Of a stretch of 39,296 bases of DNA, positions 24,113-32,059 are shown in pieces. Source of the DNA: UBA5738 sp964470995 (GTDB taxonomy: Bacteria > Patescibacteriota > Minisyncoccia > Minisyncoccales > UBA5738); the NCBI GenBank assembly GCA_964470995.1, contig CAYYEP010000012.1, positions 1-39,296 of the forward strand. Direction: 5' to 3'. The number at the start of each line of letters is the position of its first letter. Positions within the stretch are counted from its first letter, which is position 1. The notes below the pieces were generated by a model. It searched no databases. It had not been told where the DNA came from and worked only from the letters and a program-made list of their open reading frames with translations. Position numbers and translations under genes: made by a program.

Positions 24113-24658
24113 ATGCCAAAACAACAAATAATGCCCGAAAAGAACTGGTATGTGATCCATACTTATTCGGGTTATGAAGAGGCAGTTGCCAAGAACCTCA
24201 AGCAAAGGATTGAGTCTTTGGGGATGGAGGACAAGATTTTTAACGTGATTGTTCCCAAGGAAAAAAAGATCAAGATTAAAGAAGGCAAGCGCAAAACTGT
24301 GGAAGAGAAAATTTATCCGGGCTATATTCTGGTTGAGATGATTGTAACCGATGATTCGTGGTATGTGGTGCGCAATACACCCAATGTGACGGGTTTTGTG
24401 GGTGCGGGAACGACGCCGATACCGGTATCTTTGGATGAAATAACAAGCCTTAAGAAGAGAATGGAGATGGCGGAGCCCGAATTCAATATCGAGGTAAATG
24501 TGGGCGATCTGGTTAAAATCAATGACGGTCCGTTCAAAGATTCGGAAGGCAAGGTTTCAGAAGTTGATCGGGAGCGTGGCAAGGTAAAGGTGTTGGTGAA
24601 TATGTTCGGACGGGATACGCCGGTGGAATTGGATTCGCTACAGATAAAAAAAATCTAA
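24113..24658 (+). CDS. nusG: Transcription termination/antitermination protein NusG
   Basis: A 181-aa NusG. The NGN domain begins KNWYVIHTYSGYEEAVAKNLKQRIESLG and includes KIYPGYILVEM and VRNTPNVTGFVG. The C-terminal KOW domain has VGDLVKINDGPFKDSEGKVSEVDRERGKVKVLVNMFGR. It binds RNA polymerase across the cleft, suppresses pausing and couples to Rho or S10. Lies 35 bp after secE and 107 bp before rplK, so it probably shares their transcript. Confidence 0.97.
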   Translation: MPKQQIMPEKNWYVIHTYSGYEEAVAKNLKQRIESLGMEDKIFNVIVPKEKKIKIKEGKRKTVEEKIYPGYILVEMIVTDDSWYVVRNTPNVTGFVGAGTTPIPVSLDEITSLKKRMEMAEPEFNIEVNVGDLVKINDGPFKDSEGKVSEVDRERGKVKVLVNMFGRDTPVELDSLQIKKI

Positions 24659-24765
24659 AAAAATTTCAATATTAAAGTTTAAAGGATCTCCCGAATCCAG
24701 CAGCCGGAGTAAGCTGAATGGCGTCTGAGGCTGAAAAATCTTGGTTGCGGGCAATCCGTAAAAGA

Positions 24766-25191
24766 ATGGCAAAAAAAATAAAAAAAGTGTTAGTGCTTCA
24801 GATACAGGCTGGCAAGGCCACTCCGGCACCGCCGATTGGGCCGTCTTTGGCACCCCACGGAATTAATCTGGGGGAATTTGTCAAACAGTTTAACGATATG
24901 AGCCGGCCGATGATGGGTTTTAAGGTACCGGTGGAGATCACGGTTTACGAAGATAGGACATTTGTATTGAAGCTGAAGCAGCCGCCGGCATCGGAGCTTT
25001 TAAAAAAAGCGGCTGGTATTGAAACCGGATCAGGGCAGCCCAACAGAAAAAAGGCGGGCAAGATCACTAAAGCTCAGTTGCGTAAAATTGCCGAACAGAA
25101 AATGCCGGATCTGAACGCGTCCACTGTTGAAGCGGCGATGCGGACTATCGGGGGAACCGCGCGCAATATGGGGATTGATATCGTTGACTAG
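24766..25191 (+). CDS. rplK: 50S ribosomal protein L11
   Basis: A 141-aa uL11 of standard length. KVLVLQIQAGKATPAPPIGPSLAPHGINLGEFVKQFND is the N-terminal domain that binds GTPase-centre partners; KAGKITKAQLRKIAEQKMPDLNASTVEAAMRTIGGTARNMGI is the C-terminal rRNA-binding domain. ATG 24766 gives the family start; 16 in-frame codons upstream are not L11-like. The 107-bp leader contains short complementary segments (CAGC/GCTG near 24700-24716) and may be regulatory. The usual next gene, rplA (L1), is absent: a potassium transporter follows. Confidence 0.96.
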   Translation: MAKKIKKVLVLQIQAGKATPAPPIGPSLAPHGINLGEFVKQFNDMSRPMMGFKVPVEITVYEDRTFVLKLKQPPASELLKKAAGIETGSGQPNRKKAGKITKAQLRKIAEQKMPDLNASTVEAAMRTIGGTARNMGIDIVD

Positions 25192-25215
25192 CCAAACACT
25201 AAACAAATAAAAAAC

Positions 25216-25248
25216 TTCAATACGCCCTGCCAAAAGCGGGGCTTTGAA
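25216..25248 (+). terminator. Probable terminator between rplK and kup
   Basis: TTCAA...GCCCTGC (25216-25230) pairs with GCGGGGC...TTGAA (25236-25248) around a CAAAA loop, with one G-T pair and unpaired bases between the two stem blocks. TTT lies within the 3' arm and ATTTT follows. It would end the secE-nusG-rplK transcript. Confidence 0.45.
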
Positions 25249-25256
25249 ATTTTGGC

Positions 25257-27302
25257 ATGAAAAGGAAAACAACCGCGACAGCTTTGGTTGTCGGCGCTTT
25301 GGGGGTGGTTTATGGCGATCTAGGCACTTCACCGCTATATGCGTTAAATGAAGTTTTTTTTGGCGGCCGGGGATTGCAGGTTTCGGCCGAACATGCCGCC
25401 GGTGTTGCCAGTCTTATATTCTGGCTTTTGGTGCTGATTGTTGGCTTGAAATATGTTACTTTTGTGTTGCGTGCGGATAACGAGGGGGAAGGCGGGGTTT
25501 TTGCTCTTTTTGGACTTTTACAGAAACAGGGCGGCAACCATATCGGGCCGTTGCTATTATTACTGATGTTTTCTGCGGGGCTACTTTTTGGTGAGGGTGT
25601 TATTACGCCGGCGATTTCGGTTTTGTCGGCGGTAGAGGGCTTAAAGCTTGTTGAGCCATGGTTGGCTGCTTGGGTGGTACCGGTTACGGTATTGTTGTTA
25701 TTTTTTGTTTTTTATTTTCAGAAAAAAGGAACTGCCCGGGTGGGCAGGGTTTATGGCCCGGTAATGCTGGTTTGGTTTATAGTTTTAGCGTTGTTGGGTG
25801 TCCGGCAGATCGTGCAATACCCAGCTATTATTGAGAAGGTTCTTGATCCATCGACGGCAATGGGATTGATGTTGAGTTTAGGCGCGTCCGGGTCTCTGGC
25901 GCTGGTCGGAGCCGCATTCCTTTCCCTGACTGGAGTTGAGGCGCTTTATGCTGATATGGGCCATTTTGGGCGGCGGGCGATTAGGGTGGGATGGTTTTTT
26001 ATCGTATTTCCCGCGTTAGCGCTTAATTATGCGGGGCAGGCGGCGTTTATTATGAGCGGCCAGGCAGTATTAAGTCAAAATATATTTTACAGTCTGGTTC
26101 CGGTGTTTTCTTTGCCGGCCATGATAATCTTGTCAACAATCGCTGCGATCATTGCCAGCGTGGCGATGATATTTGGTATTTATTCGCTGGTTTCCCAGGC
26201 GATGGCGATGCGACTGTTGCCCAGATTCCAGGTGATTCACACGAACCGCGAGACGGAGGGCCAGATTTATCTGCCGGCAATCAATTGGGCTTTGTTTACG
26301 GGCAGCGCGCTTTTAGTGGTTGTTTTTGGTTCGTCGGTGCGCTTGGCGGCGGCGTATGGGTTTGCGGTATCGGGAGTAATGCTGGTTACGACATTATCAA
26401 TGCTGGTTTTGGCGCTGCGCCATTGGAAGTGGCCGGTTTGGATGGCAGCAGCTTTTTTTGGCGTTCTTTTGCTGTTGGATCTGTATTTTGTTGTTGCCAA
26501 TAGTTTTAAGTTCCTGGAAGGAGGTTATATCCCCTTTTTTACCGGCGCCGCGATTTTTTTGGCGATCGCGGTCTGGAGGTGGGGCTGGAGGATAGTCATG
26601 GCGGCACATGAGGATTACTCGGTAAATCGCGATATCCAGTGGTTTTTGGATTTAAAAAGGCGTGTTGATAGCGCAGGCGGAGTCCTATCGGCGGAACGGG
26701 CCAGAAACCTGGTTCAGTCGGATCGCGCGGCGGTATTTATCACTTCGCGGGCGGTAAAAACCCTGAAATGTCCGATTCCGGTCAAGTTGAGGCTGTATCT
26801 TAAGTGCTATGGCGTGGTACCTCGCGATGTATTGTTTTTCAGCGTTGAACAAGTGCGGGCTCCTTATGTGAAGCGCCATTACCATGTTATTCACTTCGGG
26901 CAAAATGTTTCATCGGTTCAGGTTTATTGCGGATTTATGGAAGATCCCAATGTGGAAAAGATCTTAAGGGAGCTTTACCGGGACCATGTAATCGAAGAAA
27001 AGTTCCGGCGGTGCGCAATCGAAGTTAGCGAGGATGAATTTATTATTGAGCCGGGTTTGTCCTGGCGCAAACGATGGCGAGCGTTGTTTTTTAGGGCGCT
27101 TTTCAGGTGGTCGGTTCCGCCTTACCGTTTTATGGGCTTGACCGAAGGTATTGGCGCGGGTTTGTCAAAGGTGGTGGTGCCGGTGCGTATCGGTCCCCAG
27201 GGGGTGCGTATTGAAACACCCGAGTTCCCTTTGGTTGGTCGCAATGACCAGATCGACCCGGATACGTTGCAACCCGATGAACGCCGCTTTATTAAAATTT
27301 AA
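25257..27302 (+). CDS. kup: Low-affinity potassium uptake protein Kup
   Basis: A 681-aa KUP/HAK/KT transporter. The hallmark GVVYGDLGTSPLYALNEVF opens the first span; about 12 membrane segments extend to about residue 450 (for example GLLFGEGVITPAISVLSAVEG and GAAFLSLTGVEALYADMGHFGRR, both family signatures). A ~200-residue cytoplasmic C-terminal domain follows. It imports potassium, probably with protons, across the cytoplasmic membrane. Slightly longer than E. coli Kup (622 aa). Its place directly after rplK is unusual, and a hairpin between them suggests its own transcript. Confidence 0.96.
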   Translation: MKRKTTATALVVGALGVVYGDLGTSPLYALNEVFFGGRGLQVSAEHAAGVASLIFWLLVLIVGLKYVTFVLRADNEGEGGVFALFGLLQKQGGNHIGPLLLLLMFSAGLLFGEGVITPAISVLSAVEGLKLVEPWLAAWVVPVTVLLLFFVFYFQKKGTARVGRVYGPVMLVWFIVLALLGVRQIVQYPAIIEKVLDPSTAMGLMLSLGASGSLALVGAAFLSLTGVEALYADMGHFGRRAIRVGWFFIVFPALALNYAGQAAFIMSGQAVLSQNIFYSLVPVFSLPAMIILSTIAAIIASVAMIFGIYSLVSQAMAMRLLPRFQVIHTNRETEGQIYLPAINWALFTGSALLVVVFGSSVRLAAAYGFAVSGVMLVTTLSMLVLALRHWKWPVWMAAAFFGVLLLLDLYFVVANSFKFLEGGYIPFFTGAAIFLAIAVWRWGWRIVMAAHEDYSVNRDIQWFLDLKRRVDSAGGVLSAERARNLVQSDRAAVFITSRAVKTLKCPIPVKLRLYLKCYGVVPRDVLFFSVEQVRAPYVKRHYHVIHFGQNVSSVQVYCGFMEDPNVEKILRELYRDHVIEEKFRRCAIEVSEDEFIIEPGLSWRKRWRALFFRALFRWSVPPYRFMGLTEGIGAGLSKVVVPVRIGPQGVRIETPEFPLVGRNDQIDPDTLQPDERRFIKI

Positions 27303-27305
27303 CGT

Positions 27306-27330
27306 GGCTCCCTTTGAGACGGGAGTTGTT
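27306..27330 (+). terminator. Possible terminator after kup
   Basis: GGCTCCC (27306-27312) pairs with GGGAGTT (27321-27327), with two terminal G-T pairs, around an 8-nt loop, then GTTTG. The T tract is poor. Confidence 0.35.
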
Positions 27331-27455
27331 TGGGCTATGACGCGGTTGGTTTTTTTAAGTTATCGTCATAATTTTTAAAGGTAATAACTGTTGCCGCGTG
27401 CCGCTTGGGATTGTCCTTGGGCAATTTATTTTATATTTTTTGTTTTTTGTCAAGA

Positions 27456-27484
27456 TAGGCAGTAGAATTGATACACGTTATAAT
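27456..27484 (+). promoter_or_regulatory. Probable promoter for dcd
   Basis: TAGGCA (27456-27461), 17-bp spacer, then a perfect TATAAT (27479-27484). The start of transcription would be near 27491, 14 nt before the dcd ATG. Confidence 0.5.
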
Positions 27485-27504
27485 AATAGATTGAATACAA
27501 ATAT

Positions 27505-28074
27505 ATGATTTTATCCGATACCGATATACGGCGTTTTATGGCGGAGGGCAAGATCAATATCGATCCGATGCCTAATTTTGAAAAACAGTTGGGACCGTGT
27601 TCTTTGGATCTTTGCTTGGGAAACAATTTTAAAATGTTTCGGCCTTCGAATTACTCGTTCATTGATGTTAAGAGCGAGCATAACGGCGACCTTATGCAAG
27701 AAGTTGTTGTGGCAGATGGCGCGCCATTTATTATACAGCCTAGGGAATTCGTGATTGCGGTAACCAAAGAAACGATAACTTTGGCAAGCGATCTGATGGG
27801 GCGTTTGGATGGGCGGTCGTCTTTGGGTCGGCTTGGTTTGGTGGTGCATTCGACGGCGGCGCGTTTCGATCCGGGGTGGACAGGCAAAGCGGTAATGGAA
27901 TTCGGCAATCTAGGAACGAGGCCGATTATTTTGTATGCGGGTATGAGGATCTGCGCGATGACGTTCGAAACGCTTTCCGGGCCTGCGGGCATCCCATATA
28001 CAAAACAGAAAGATCATAAATACGCGGGACAGTCGGGCGCGGTGGCGTCGAAGATTACCGAAGAAGAAAAATAA
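27505..28074 (+). CDS. dcd: dCTP deaminase
   Basis: A 189-aa trimeric dUTPase-fold enzyme. Family blocks: MILSDTDIRRFMAEGKINIDP, QLGPCSLDLCLGN, GRSSLGRLGLVVHSTAARFDPGWTGKAVMEFGN and the C-terminal KYAGQSGAVASKI. Arg104/Ser105/Ser106 bind the triphosphate; Glu132 is in the position of the catalytic base. It deaminates dCTP to dUTP, and some homologues also hydrolyse dUTP to dUMP. The product feeds the ThyX homologue encoded next. A second, more divergent Dcd-fold gene lies at 29896. Confidence 0.95.
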   Translation: MILSDTDIRRFMAEGKINIDPMPNFEKQLGPCSLDLCLGNNFKMFRPSNYSFIDVKSEHNGDLMQEVVVADGAPFIIQPREFVIAVTKETITLASDLMGRLDGRSSLGRLGLVVHSTAARFDPGWTGKAVMEFGNLGTRPIILYAGMRICAMTFETLSGPAGIPYTKQKDHKYAGQSGAVASKITEEEK

Positions 28075-28076
28075 AT

Positions 28077-28155
28077 GCCGATTTAAGAATTGCGATTTAT
28101 GATTTATGAATGAATTAAATTCCTAAATCTTAAATCCTAAAATCATAAATCTTGG
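28077..28155. repeat. AT-rich self-complementary spacer between dcd and thyX
   Basis: GATTTAAGAATTGCGATTTATGATTT on the left is imperfectly complementary to CTAAATCTTAAATCCTAAAATCATAAATC on the right, so the whole 85-bp spacer can fold on itself. Similar spacers lie at 29761-29880 and 31975-32056. Confidence 0.5.
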
Positions 28156-28159
28156 GGTA

Positions 28160-29758
28160 ATGTTGTCAACGAAAGATATTAAATTGAAATTTCTGGGGAT
28201 TGCACCGGTAATGAAAGACGAGACCGGAGTTCTGGAACCGCAAAAACTGGTGGCGTTTTCGGGTTTGCTGACATACAGTGGAAAATCGATAGAGTCGATT
28301 TTAAAGGAAACGCACGACAAGGGACAGGATATTGATAAGAAAATCAGAACCGTTTTGCGCAAGTCGTCGTTAAAGGGGCATGCGTCGATGGCGACTACGC
28401 CGGCGTTTTCGTTCTCATATGAGGCGAGCAAGTTCATTGATTCGGCGTTTACCGGCCTGACTTTCGCGTCGGCGATTATGGCATCGGGACGGCGTACCGA
28501 CACGGTGCCCGAGGATATCGTTTATCCGGAAGCGATTGCCGGCGACCGCGAATCGGCTGATATTTATCGGGCCGCGTCGGAAAAAAGCATTGAGGTTTTA
28601 AACAGGCTGTTGTTGCGGGGCGTAGGAAAGGATGAGGCCAGTAAAGTTTTGCAATACGGTATTTACGGGACGGGGATTATTCAATTCCCAGTTGAATCGC
28701 TGGTATCTTTGCGCCGCGAGTATGATGCCGAAAAAGAATGGATGCCTGAAGATGTCGGGTTTTTGCTGGAGGCAATCGAGAAAGAATTAAGGGGTGCGGG
28801 AGTGGATTTACTTTATGCGACGAGGTTGGCCGCGCCGCGCAATACGTATCCTTATCCTAATATTTTTAAGGATCCGGGAGTTTCCAATATGGCACGCGAG
28901 TTTTCGGGCGGCCGGACTGCGAGAGAAAATTTCAAGATTTTAGGCAGTGATTTTTTGATAAGCTCGGAAATGGAAGCTCGCTTCCGCAAGCTGGAAAGAG
29001 AGATTAAAGACGCGGTCAAGGATAAAGATGTTTTGAAGGGGAAATGGATGGGGTTGCTTGAAGAACGGCAAAAGATTGCCCGCGATTATCCGGCGGCAGC
29101 CAGCATTAAGATGTTTTCCTCGGCCGCGTGGCGGGTTTGGGGTGATAAAAAGCGGCATCGGACGGTGCCAATGGCGGTGGATTCGGTATATTATTCGGCG
29201 CGGCGGGCGGCAGAGGTTATGAGGGTCTACCGGAAGAATATTCAGGATAAGACTTTGACGCATGAGATGGTAGATGTTATCGATGCGGTTTTATCGGTTC
29301 CTCCGGCAATATGCGCTACGAAGGAATATTTGTATGATTATCTTGACGCGGCGGGTATGGCAATGGAAGCTTACGAGAGACTGGTAAAGATTGGTATTAA
29401 GGAGCGGGACGCGATTTTTGTGGTACCGCGCGGATTGAAATTAGACTTGGTGCAGGATTACAACCTGTATAATCTGGTGGCGGGTTATTATCCGTTACGG
29501 ATATGTTCGACCGCGGAGGAGGAGCTTCGCCGTTTGAGTATTAAGGAGGTGGTGGCGATCAAAGGATTGTTGCAGCAAAAGAAGCTAGATTGGCTGGCGT
29601 GGCATATTGCACCCAAGTGCCACACGGTGGGATTTTGTTTGGAGCAGGAATGTTGCGGCGCGGTAAAGGGGCTGGTTACGGGATATGACCCTGAATTCCA
29701 TAAGGTGATGCACGACGATTTAGAGGTTAAGTTCAAGAAGGCATTAGAAAATTTATAA
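28160..29758 (+). CDS. Large two-domain ThyX-like thymidylate synthase
   Basis: 532 aa, about twice a normal ThyX (about 220-260 aa). Two ThyX-like halves are visible. In half one LKGHASMATTPAFSFSYEAS (GHAS at residues 73-76) resembles the GHxSxxEH region, and SGRRTDTVPEDIVYP (110-123) replaces the flavin-binding RHR motif with RRT. In half two KKRHRTVPMAVDSVYYSARR (RHR at 332-334) is a recognisable ThyX motif, and NLYNLVAGYYPLRICSTAEEELR (435-457) resembles the conserved C-terminal substrate-binding helix. The C-terminus carries extra cysteines (487, 493, 498, 499). ThyX makes dTMP from dUMP using FAD, NADPH and methylene-tetrahydrofolate. The Dcd and Tmk neighbours support that role. Whether one or both halves form active sites is unclear. 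Confidence 0.8.
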   Translation: MLSTKDIKLKFLGIAPVMKDETGVLEPQKLVAFSGLLTYSGKSIESILKETHDKGQDIDKKIRTVLRKSSLKGHASMATTPAFSFSYEASKFIDSAFTGLTFASAIMASGRRTDTVPEDIVYPEAIAGDRESADIYRAASEKSIEVLNRLLLRGVGKDEASKVLQYGIYGTGIIQFPVESLVSLRREYDAEKEWMPEDVGFLLEAIEKELRGAGVDLLYATRLAAPRNTYPYPNIFKDPGVSNMAREFSGGRTARENFKILGSDFLISSEMEARFRKLEREIKDAVKDKDVLKGKWMGLLEERQKIARDYPAAASIKMFSSAAWRVWGDKKRHRTVPMAVDSVYYSARRAAEVMRVYRKNIQDKTLTHEMVDVIDAVLSVPPAICATKEYLYDYLDAAGMAMEAYERLVKIGIKERDAIFVVPRGLKLDLVQDYNLYNLVAGYYPLRICSTAEEELRRLSIKEVVAIKGLLQQKKLDWLAWHIAPKCHTVGFCLEQECCGAVKGLVTGYDPEFHKVMHDDLEVKFKKALENL

Positions 29759-29760
29759 AT

Positions 29761-29880
29761 AAAATTCCAAGCAACAAACACCAAAACTCAAATAAACCGC
29801 AAATTTTAGTGATCAAATTTTAAACGAGTTTATTGTTTAAAATTTAGGCATTGAAAATTATTTTGAATTTGGAGCTTGTG
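29761..29880. repeat. AT-rich self-complementary spacer between thyX and the second Dcd gene
   Basis: A perfect 11-bp inner stem AAATTTTAAAC (29815-29825) / GTTTAAAATTT (29835-29845) lies inside a longer imperfect inverted repeat: AAACACCAAAACTC on the left against GAATTTGGAGCTTGTGGTTT on the right. Confidence 0.5.
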
Positions 29881-29895
29881 GTTTGGCGTTTAATC

Positions 29896-30435
29896 ATGAT
29901 ATTAGGTATCAACGAACTTCACCGGTTAGTGGCGGAAAAAGGGTTGGTTGAGGGTCTGTGCGAACGGGAAATGAATTCGCCGGAGGGCGCGGGCTTTGAT
30001 TTGCGGCTAGGGGAAGTTTTTGAGTTATCCGGTTCCGGATTTTTGGGAATTGAAGAACGGAAAACCCCGGATATAATGCCAATCGCGCAATTTGATCCTA
30101 AAGCTCGGTCCAGCCATAAATTCGTGCCCGGCAGGTACTATTTGATCAAAACGATCGAAAAAGTGAATACACCCGATGATATTTTGATATTGTTTCGCCC
30201 GCGGACGACGGTTTTTCGTTCGGGATTGATGATCTTTACCGGGAATGCCAGTCCGGGTTATCGCGGCGAATTGACTTTTGGAATGGCAAATTTGGGACAG
30301 AACGAGATAACGATTGAAATGGGGGCGCGGGTGGTGCACGCGATGTTCTACCAGATAGCGGGGCAAGCGAGTCTTTATCGCGGGCAATGGCAGGGGGGAA
30401 GGGTGGCGACTAATGGTACCGAAACACAAATTTAA
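29896..30435 (+). CDS. Second dCTP deaminase/dUTPase-fold protein
   Basis: A 179-aa member of the dUTPase/Dcd superfamily, much diverged from dcd at 27505. MILGINELHRLVAEKGLVEG and GAGFDLRLGEVFELSG resemble the Dcd N-terminus. The triphosphate motif is RPRTTVFRSGL instead of GRSSLGRLG, and the active-site strand reads GNASPGYRGELTFGMANLG, closer to the dUTPase motif DYRGE than to the Dcd DPGW...EF. The C-terminal GQWQGGRV may be the flexible closing arm. It may hydrolyse dUTP to dUMP, dividing labour with Dcd; dCTP deamination is an alternative. ATG 29896 is preferred to an upstream TTG at 29851. Confidence 0.82.
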   Translation: MILGINELHRLVAEKGLVEGLCEREMNSPEGAGFDLRLGEVFELSGSGFLGIEERKTPDIMPIAQFDPKARSSHKFVPGRYYLIKTIEKVNTPDDILILFRPRTTVFRSGLMIFTGNASPGYRGELTFGMANLGQNEITIEMGARVVHAMFYQIAGQASLYRGQWQGGRVATNGTETQI

Positions 30436-30646
30436 AATAAAAGCCGCGCGCTTATAATAAAAATCAGACATTCAGCTTCTTGGGGGTTTCCCACGGGGTT
30501 TGAGGCACCTTGCATTGTTGGAGTTAGAATTGCCTTGTTGGCGCGGGTTGTTGCGGTTTGGTGTTATTTTTGGCTTTGTCTGGCACTTGCCGCAGTCGTG
30601 TGTCTTTTACTGGCGCGCGTAAATTAATGTCGGTAAAAAAAGTAAA

Positions 30647-31291
30647 ATGCGGAAGAATCCATATCCGGGAAAATTTATCGTGATCGAAGGTTTGGATGGT
30701 GCGGGTAAATCGACTCAAGCAGGGGCGGTAATCAGCCATTTTAGCGCGCATCCGTCGGGCGCGTTTCGCGCTACCTATGAGCCGACGCATTTTTTGGTGG
30801 GGGGGCTTGTGCGCGGGCGGTTGTTGAATGAATGGATTTGTAGTTCGGAGTGCCTTCAATTACTTTTTGCGGCTGACCGGGCCGACCATCTGGAAAAGGA
30901 AATTCAACCTTGGTTAAAAAAGGGAGTTAGTATAATTTGCGACCGTTATTTTCTTTCGTCGGTTGCGTATGGGAGTATTGATTGTGATACGGACTGGCTT
31001 TTGAAGATAAATTCAAAATTTTTGGCTCCGGATTTGACAATTTATCTGGATGCGATGCCGTCGGTATGCATAAAAAGAATGCTGGAGAACGGCCGGTCTA
31101 TAGAATTATTTGAAAAAAAGGGAGTCTTGGAGAGGGTGGCGGCAAATTATAAAAAGGCGTTAACGCGCCTTGAAGGGGAGATTGCGTTTACTGTGGTCAA
31201 TGGCGATCGGCCGCCGGAAGCGATTACCAAGGATATTATTGGATTATTGAACAGTAACTTTTTTAATTATAAACCTATTGCTAACCAATAA
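30647..31291 (+). CDS. tmk: Thymidylate kinase
   Basis: A 214-aa P-loop kinase. FIVIEGLDGAGKSTQAG carries the Walker A (G15-T23). ATYEPTHFLVGGLVRGRLL corresponds to the DR(E)PG region with EPT. CDRYFLSSVAYGSID is the DRY/F motif and LTIYLDAMPSVCIKRM the usual strand-helix. It phosphorylates dTMP to dTDP, completing dTTP synthesis after Dcd and ThyX. The lid (ENGRSIELFEKKGVLERVAANY) matches thymidylate kinases. The deoC start codon lies 4 bp after the stop, so translation is probably coupled. The 211-bp spacer upstream shows no clear promoter. Confidence 0.9.
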   Translation: MRKNPYPGKFIVIEGLDGAGKSTQAGAVISHFSAHPSGAFRATYEPTHFLVGGLVRGRLLNEWICSSECLQLLFAADRADHLEKEIQPWLKKGVSIICDRYFLSSVAYGSIDCDTDWLLKINSKFLAPDLTIYLDAMPSVCIKRMLENGRSIELFEKKGVLERVAANYKKALTRLEGEIAFTVVNGDRPPEAITKDIIGLLNSNFFNYKPIANQ

Positions 31292-31295
31292 TAAT

Positions 31296-31970
31296 ATGCC
31301 GACCACAAAAAAAACGCAAAAGGCGCCGATTGCGGCGCGGATCGATCAGACTAATATCGATATCAAGGCAACCGCCAACGATATCAAAAGGACTTGCGAC
31401 GAGGTTAAAAGGTTCGGTTTTCGGGGGATATGCGTGAATCCGCCGTGGGTGAAATTTGCCAAGGACGAATTGCGTGAAACTTCGGCCAAAGTTATTTGCC
31501 TTGTAGATGCTCCTATTGGCGACAGTTCGCATGAGGAGCGGTTGCAAATCGGTTTGACGGCGAAAAATAACGGAGCTGATGAGTTGGACGTGGTGGCGCC
31601 GTTGCCTGACATTAAGCATGAGCGATGGGAGGATGTTTATAAGGATTTGGCGGCGATGTGCAAGATATTGCCAACAAAGGTAATCATCGGTTCGGGTTAT
31701 CTAATGGATTCCGAGATCGCGTTTGTTTCGCGGCTGGTTAAACAGGCGGGAGGGATTTGCGTTAAAACCGCGACCGCAAAAGATCCGCTGGAGGAGCGGG
31801 AGTTAAAGGAGAAATCACGGCATTTGGCGATTATGAAGAAGAACGCGCCGGGGCTGTTGATTAAAGCGTCGGGCAATGTTAAAAACATCAGAGAAGCGCG
31901 AGCTTATATTAAGGCGGGCGCCGATATTATCGGGACTTCGGGCGGTCCCAAAATAGTTAAGGGAAAGTAA
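31296..31970 (+). CDS. deoC: Deoxyribose-phosphate aldolase
   Basis: A 224-aa class I aldolase. ARIDQTNIDIKATANDIKRTCDEVKRFGFRGICVNPPWV is the N-terminal DeoC block (usually LLxxTxLxP...). Asp98 in DELDVV, Lys157 in ICVKTATAK and Lys190 in LLIKASGN correspond to the proton-relay Asp, Schiff-base Lys and activating Lys. AGADIIGTSGG near the end binds phosphate. It splits 2-deoxyribose-5-phosphate into glyceraldehyde-3-phosphate and acetaldehyde, linking deoxynucleoside salvage to glycolysis and GAPDH. ATG 31296 is used; an earlier TTG overlaps tmk. Confidence 0.92.
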   Translation: MPTTKKTQKAPIAARIDQTNIDIKATANDIKRTCDEVKRFGFRGICVNPPWVKFAKDELRETSAKVICLVDAPIGDSSHEERLQIGLTAKNNGADELDVVAPLPDIKHERWEDVYKDLAAMCKILPTKVIIGSGYLMDSEIAFVSRLVKQAGGICVKTATAKDPLEERELKEKSRHLAIMKKNAPGLLIKASGNVKNIREARAYIKAGADIIGTSGGPKIVKGK

Positions 31971-31974
31971 GAAT

Positions 31975-32056
31975 AAGATCGCAAGATCACAAAATCACAA
32001 GGTCATCAGAAATTATTTTTTAGATCCTGTGATCCATGATCGAATAATCTTATGAT
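31975..32056. repeat. AT-rich self-complementary spacer between deoC and gatB
   Basis: AATAAGATCGCAAGATCACAAAATC on the left is imperfectly complementary to TGTGATCCATGATCGAATAATCTTA on the right. It is the third such spacer within 4 kb. Confidence 0.45.
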
Positions 32057-32059
32057 TTT

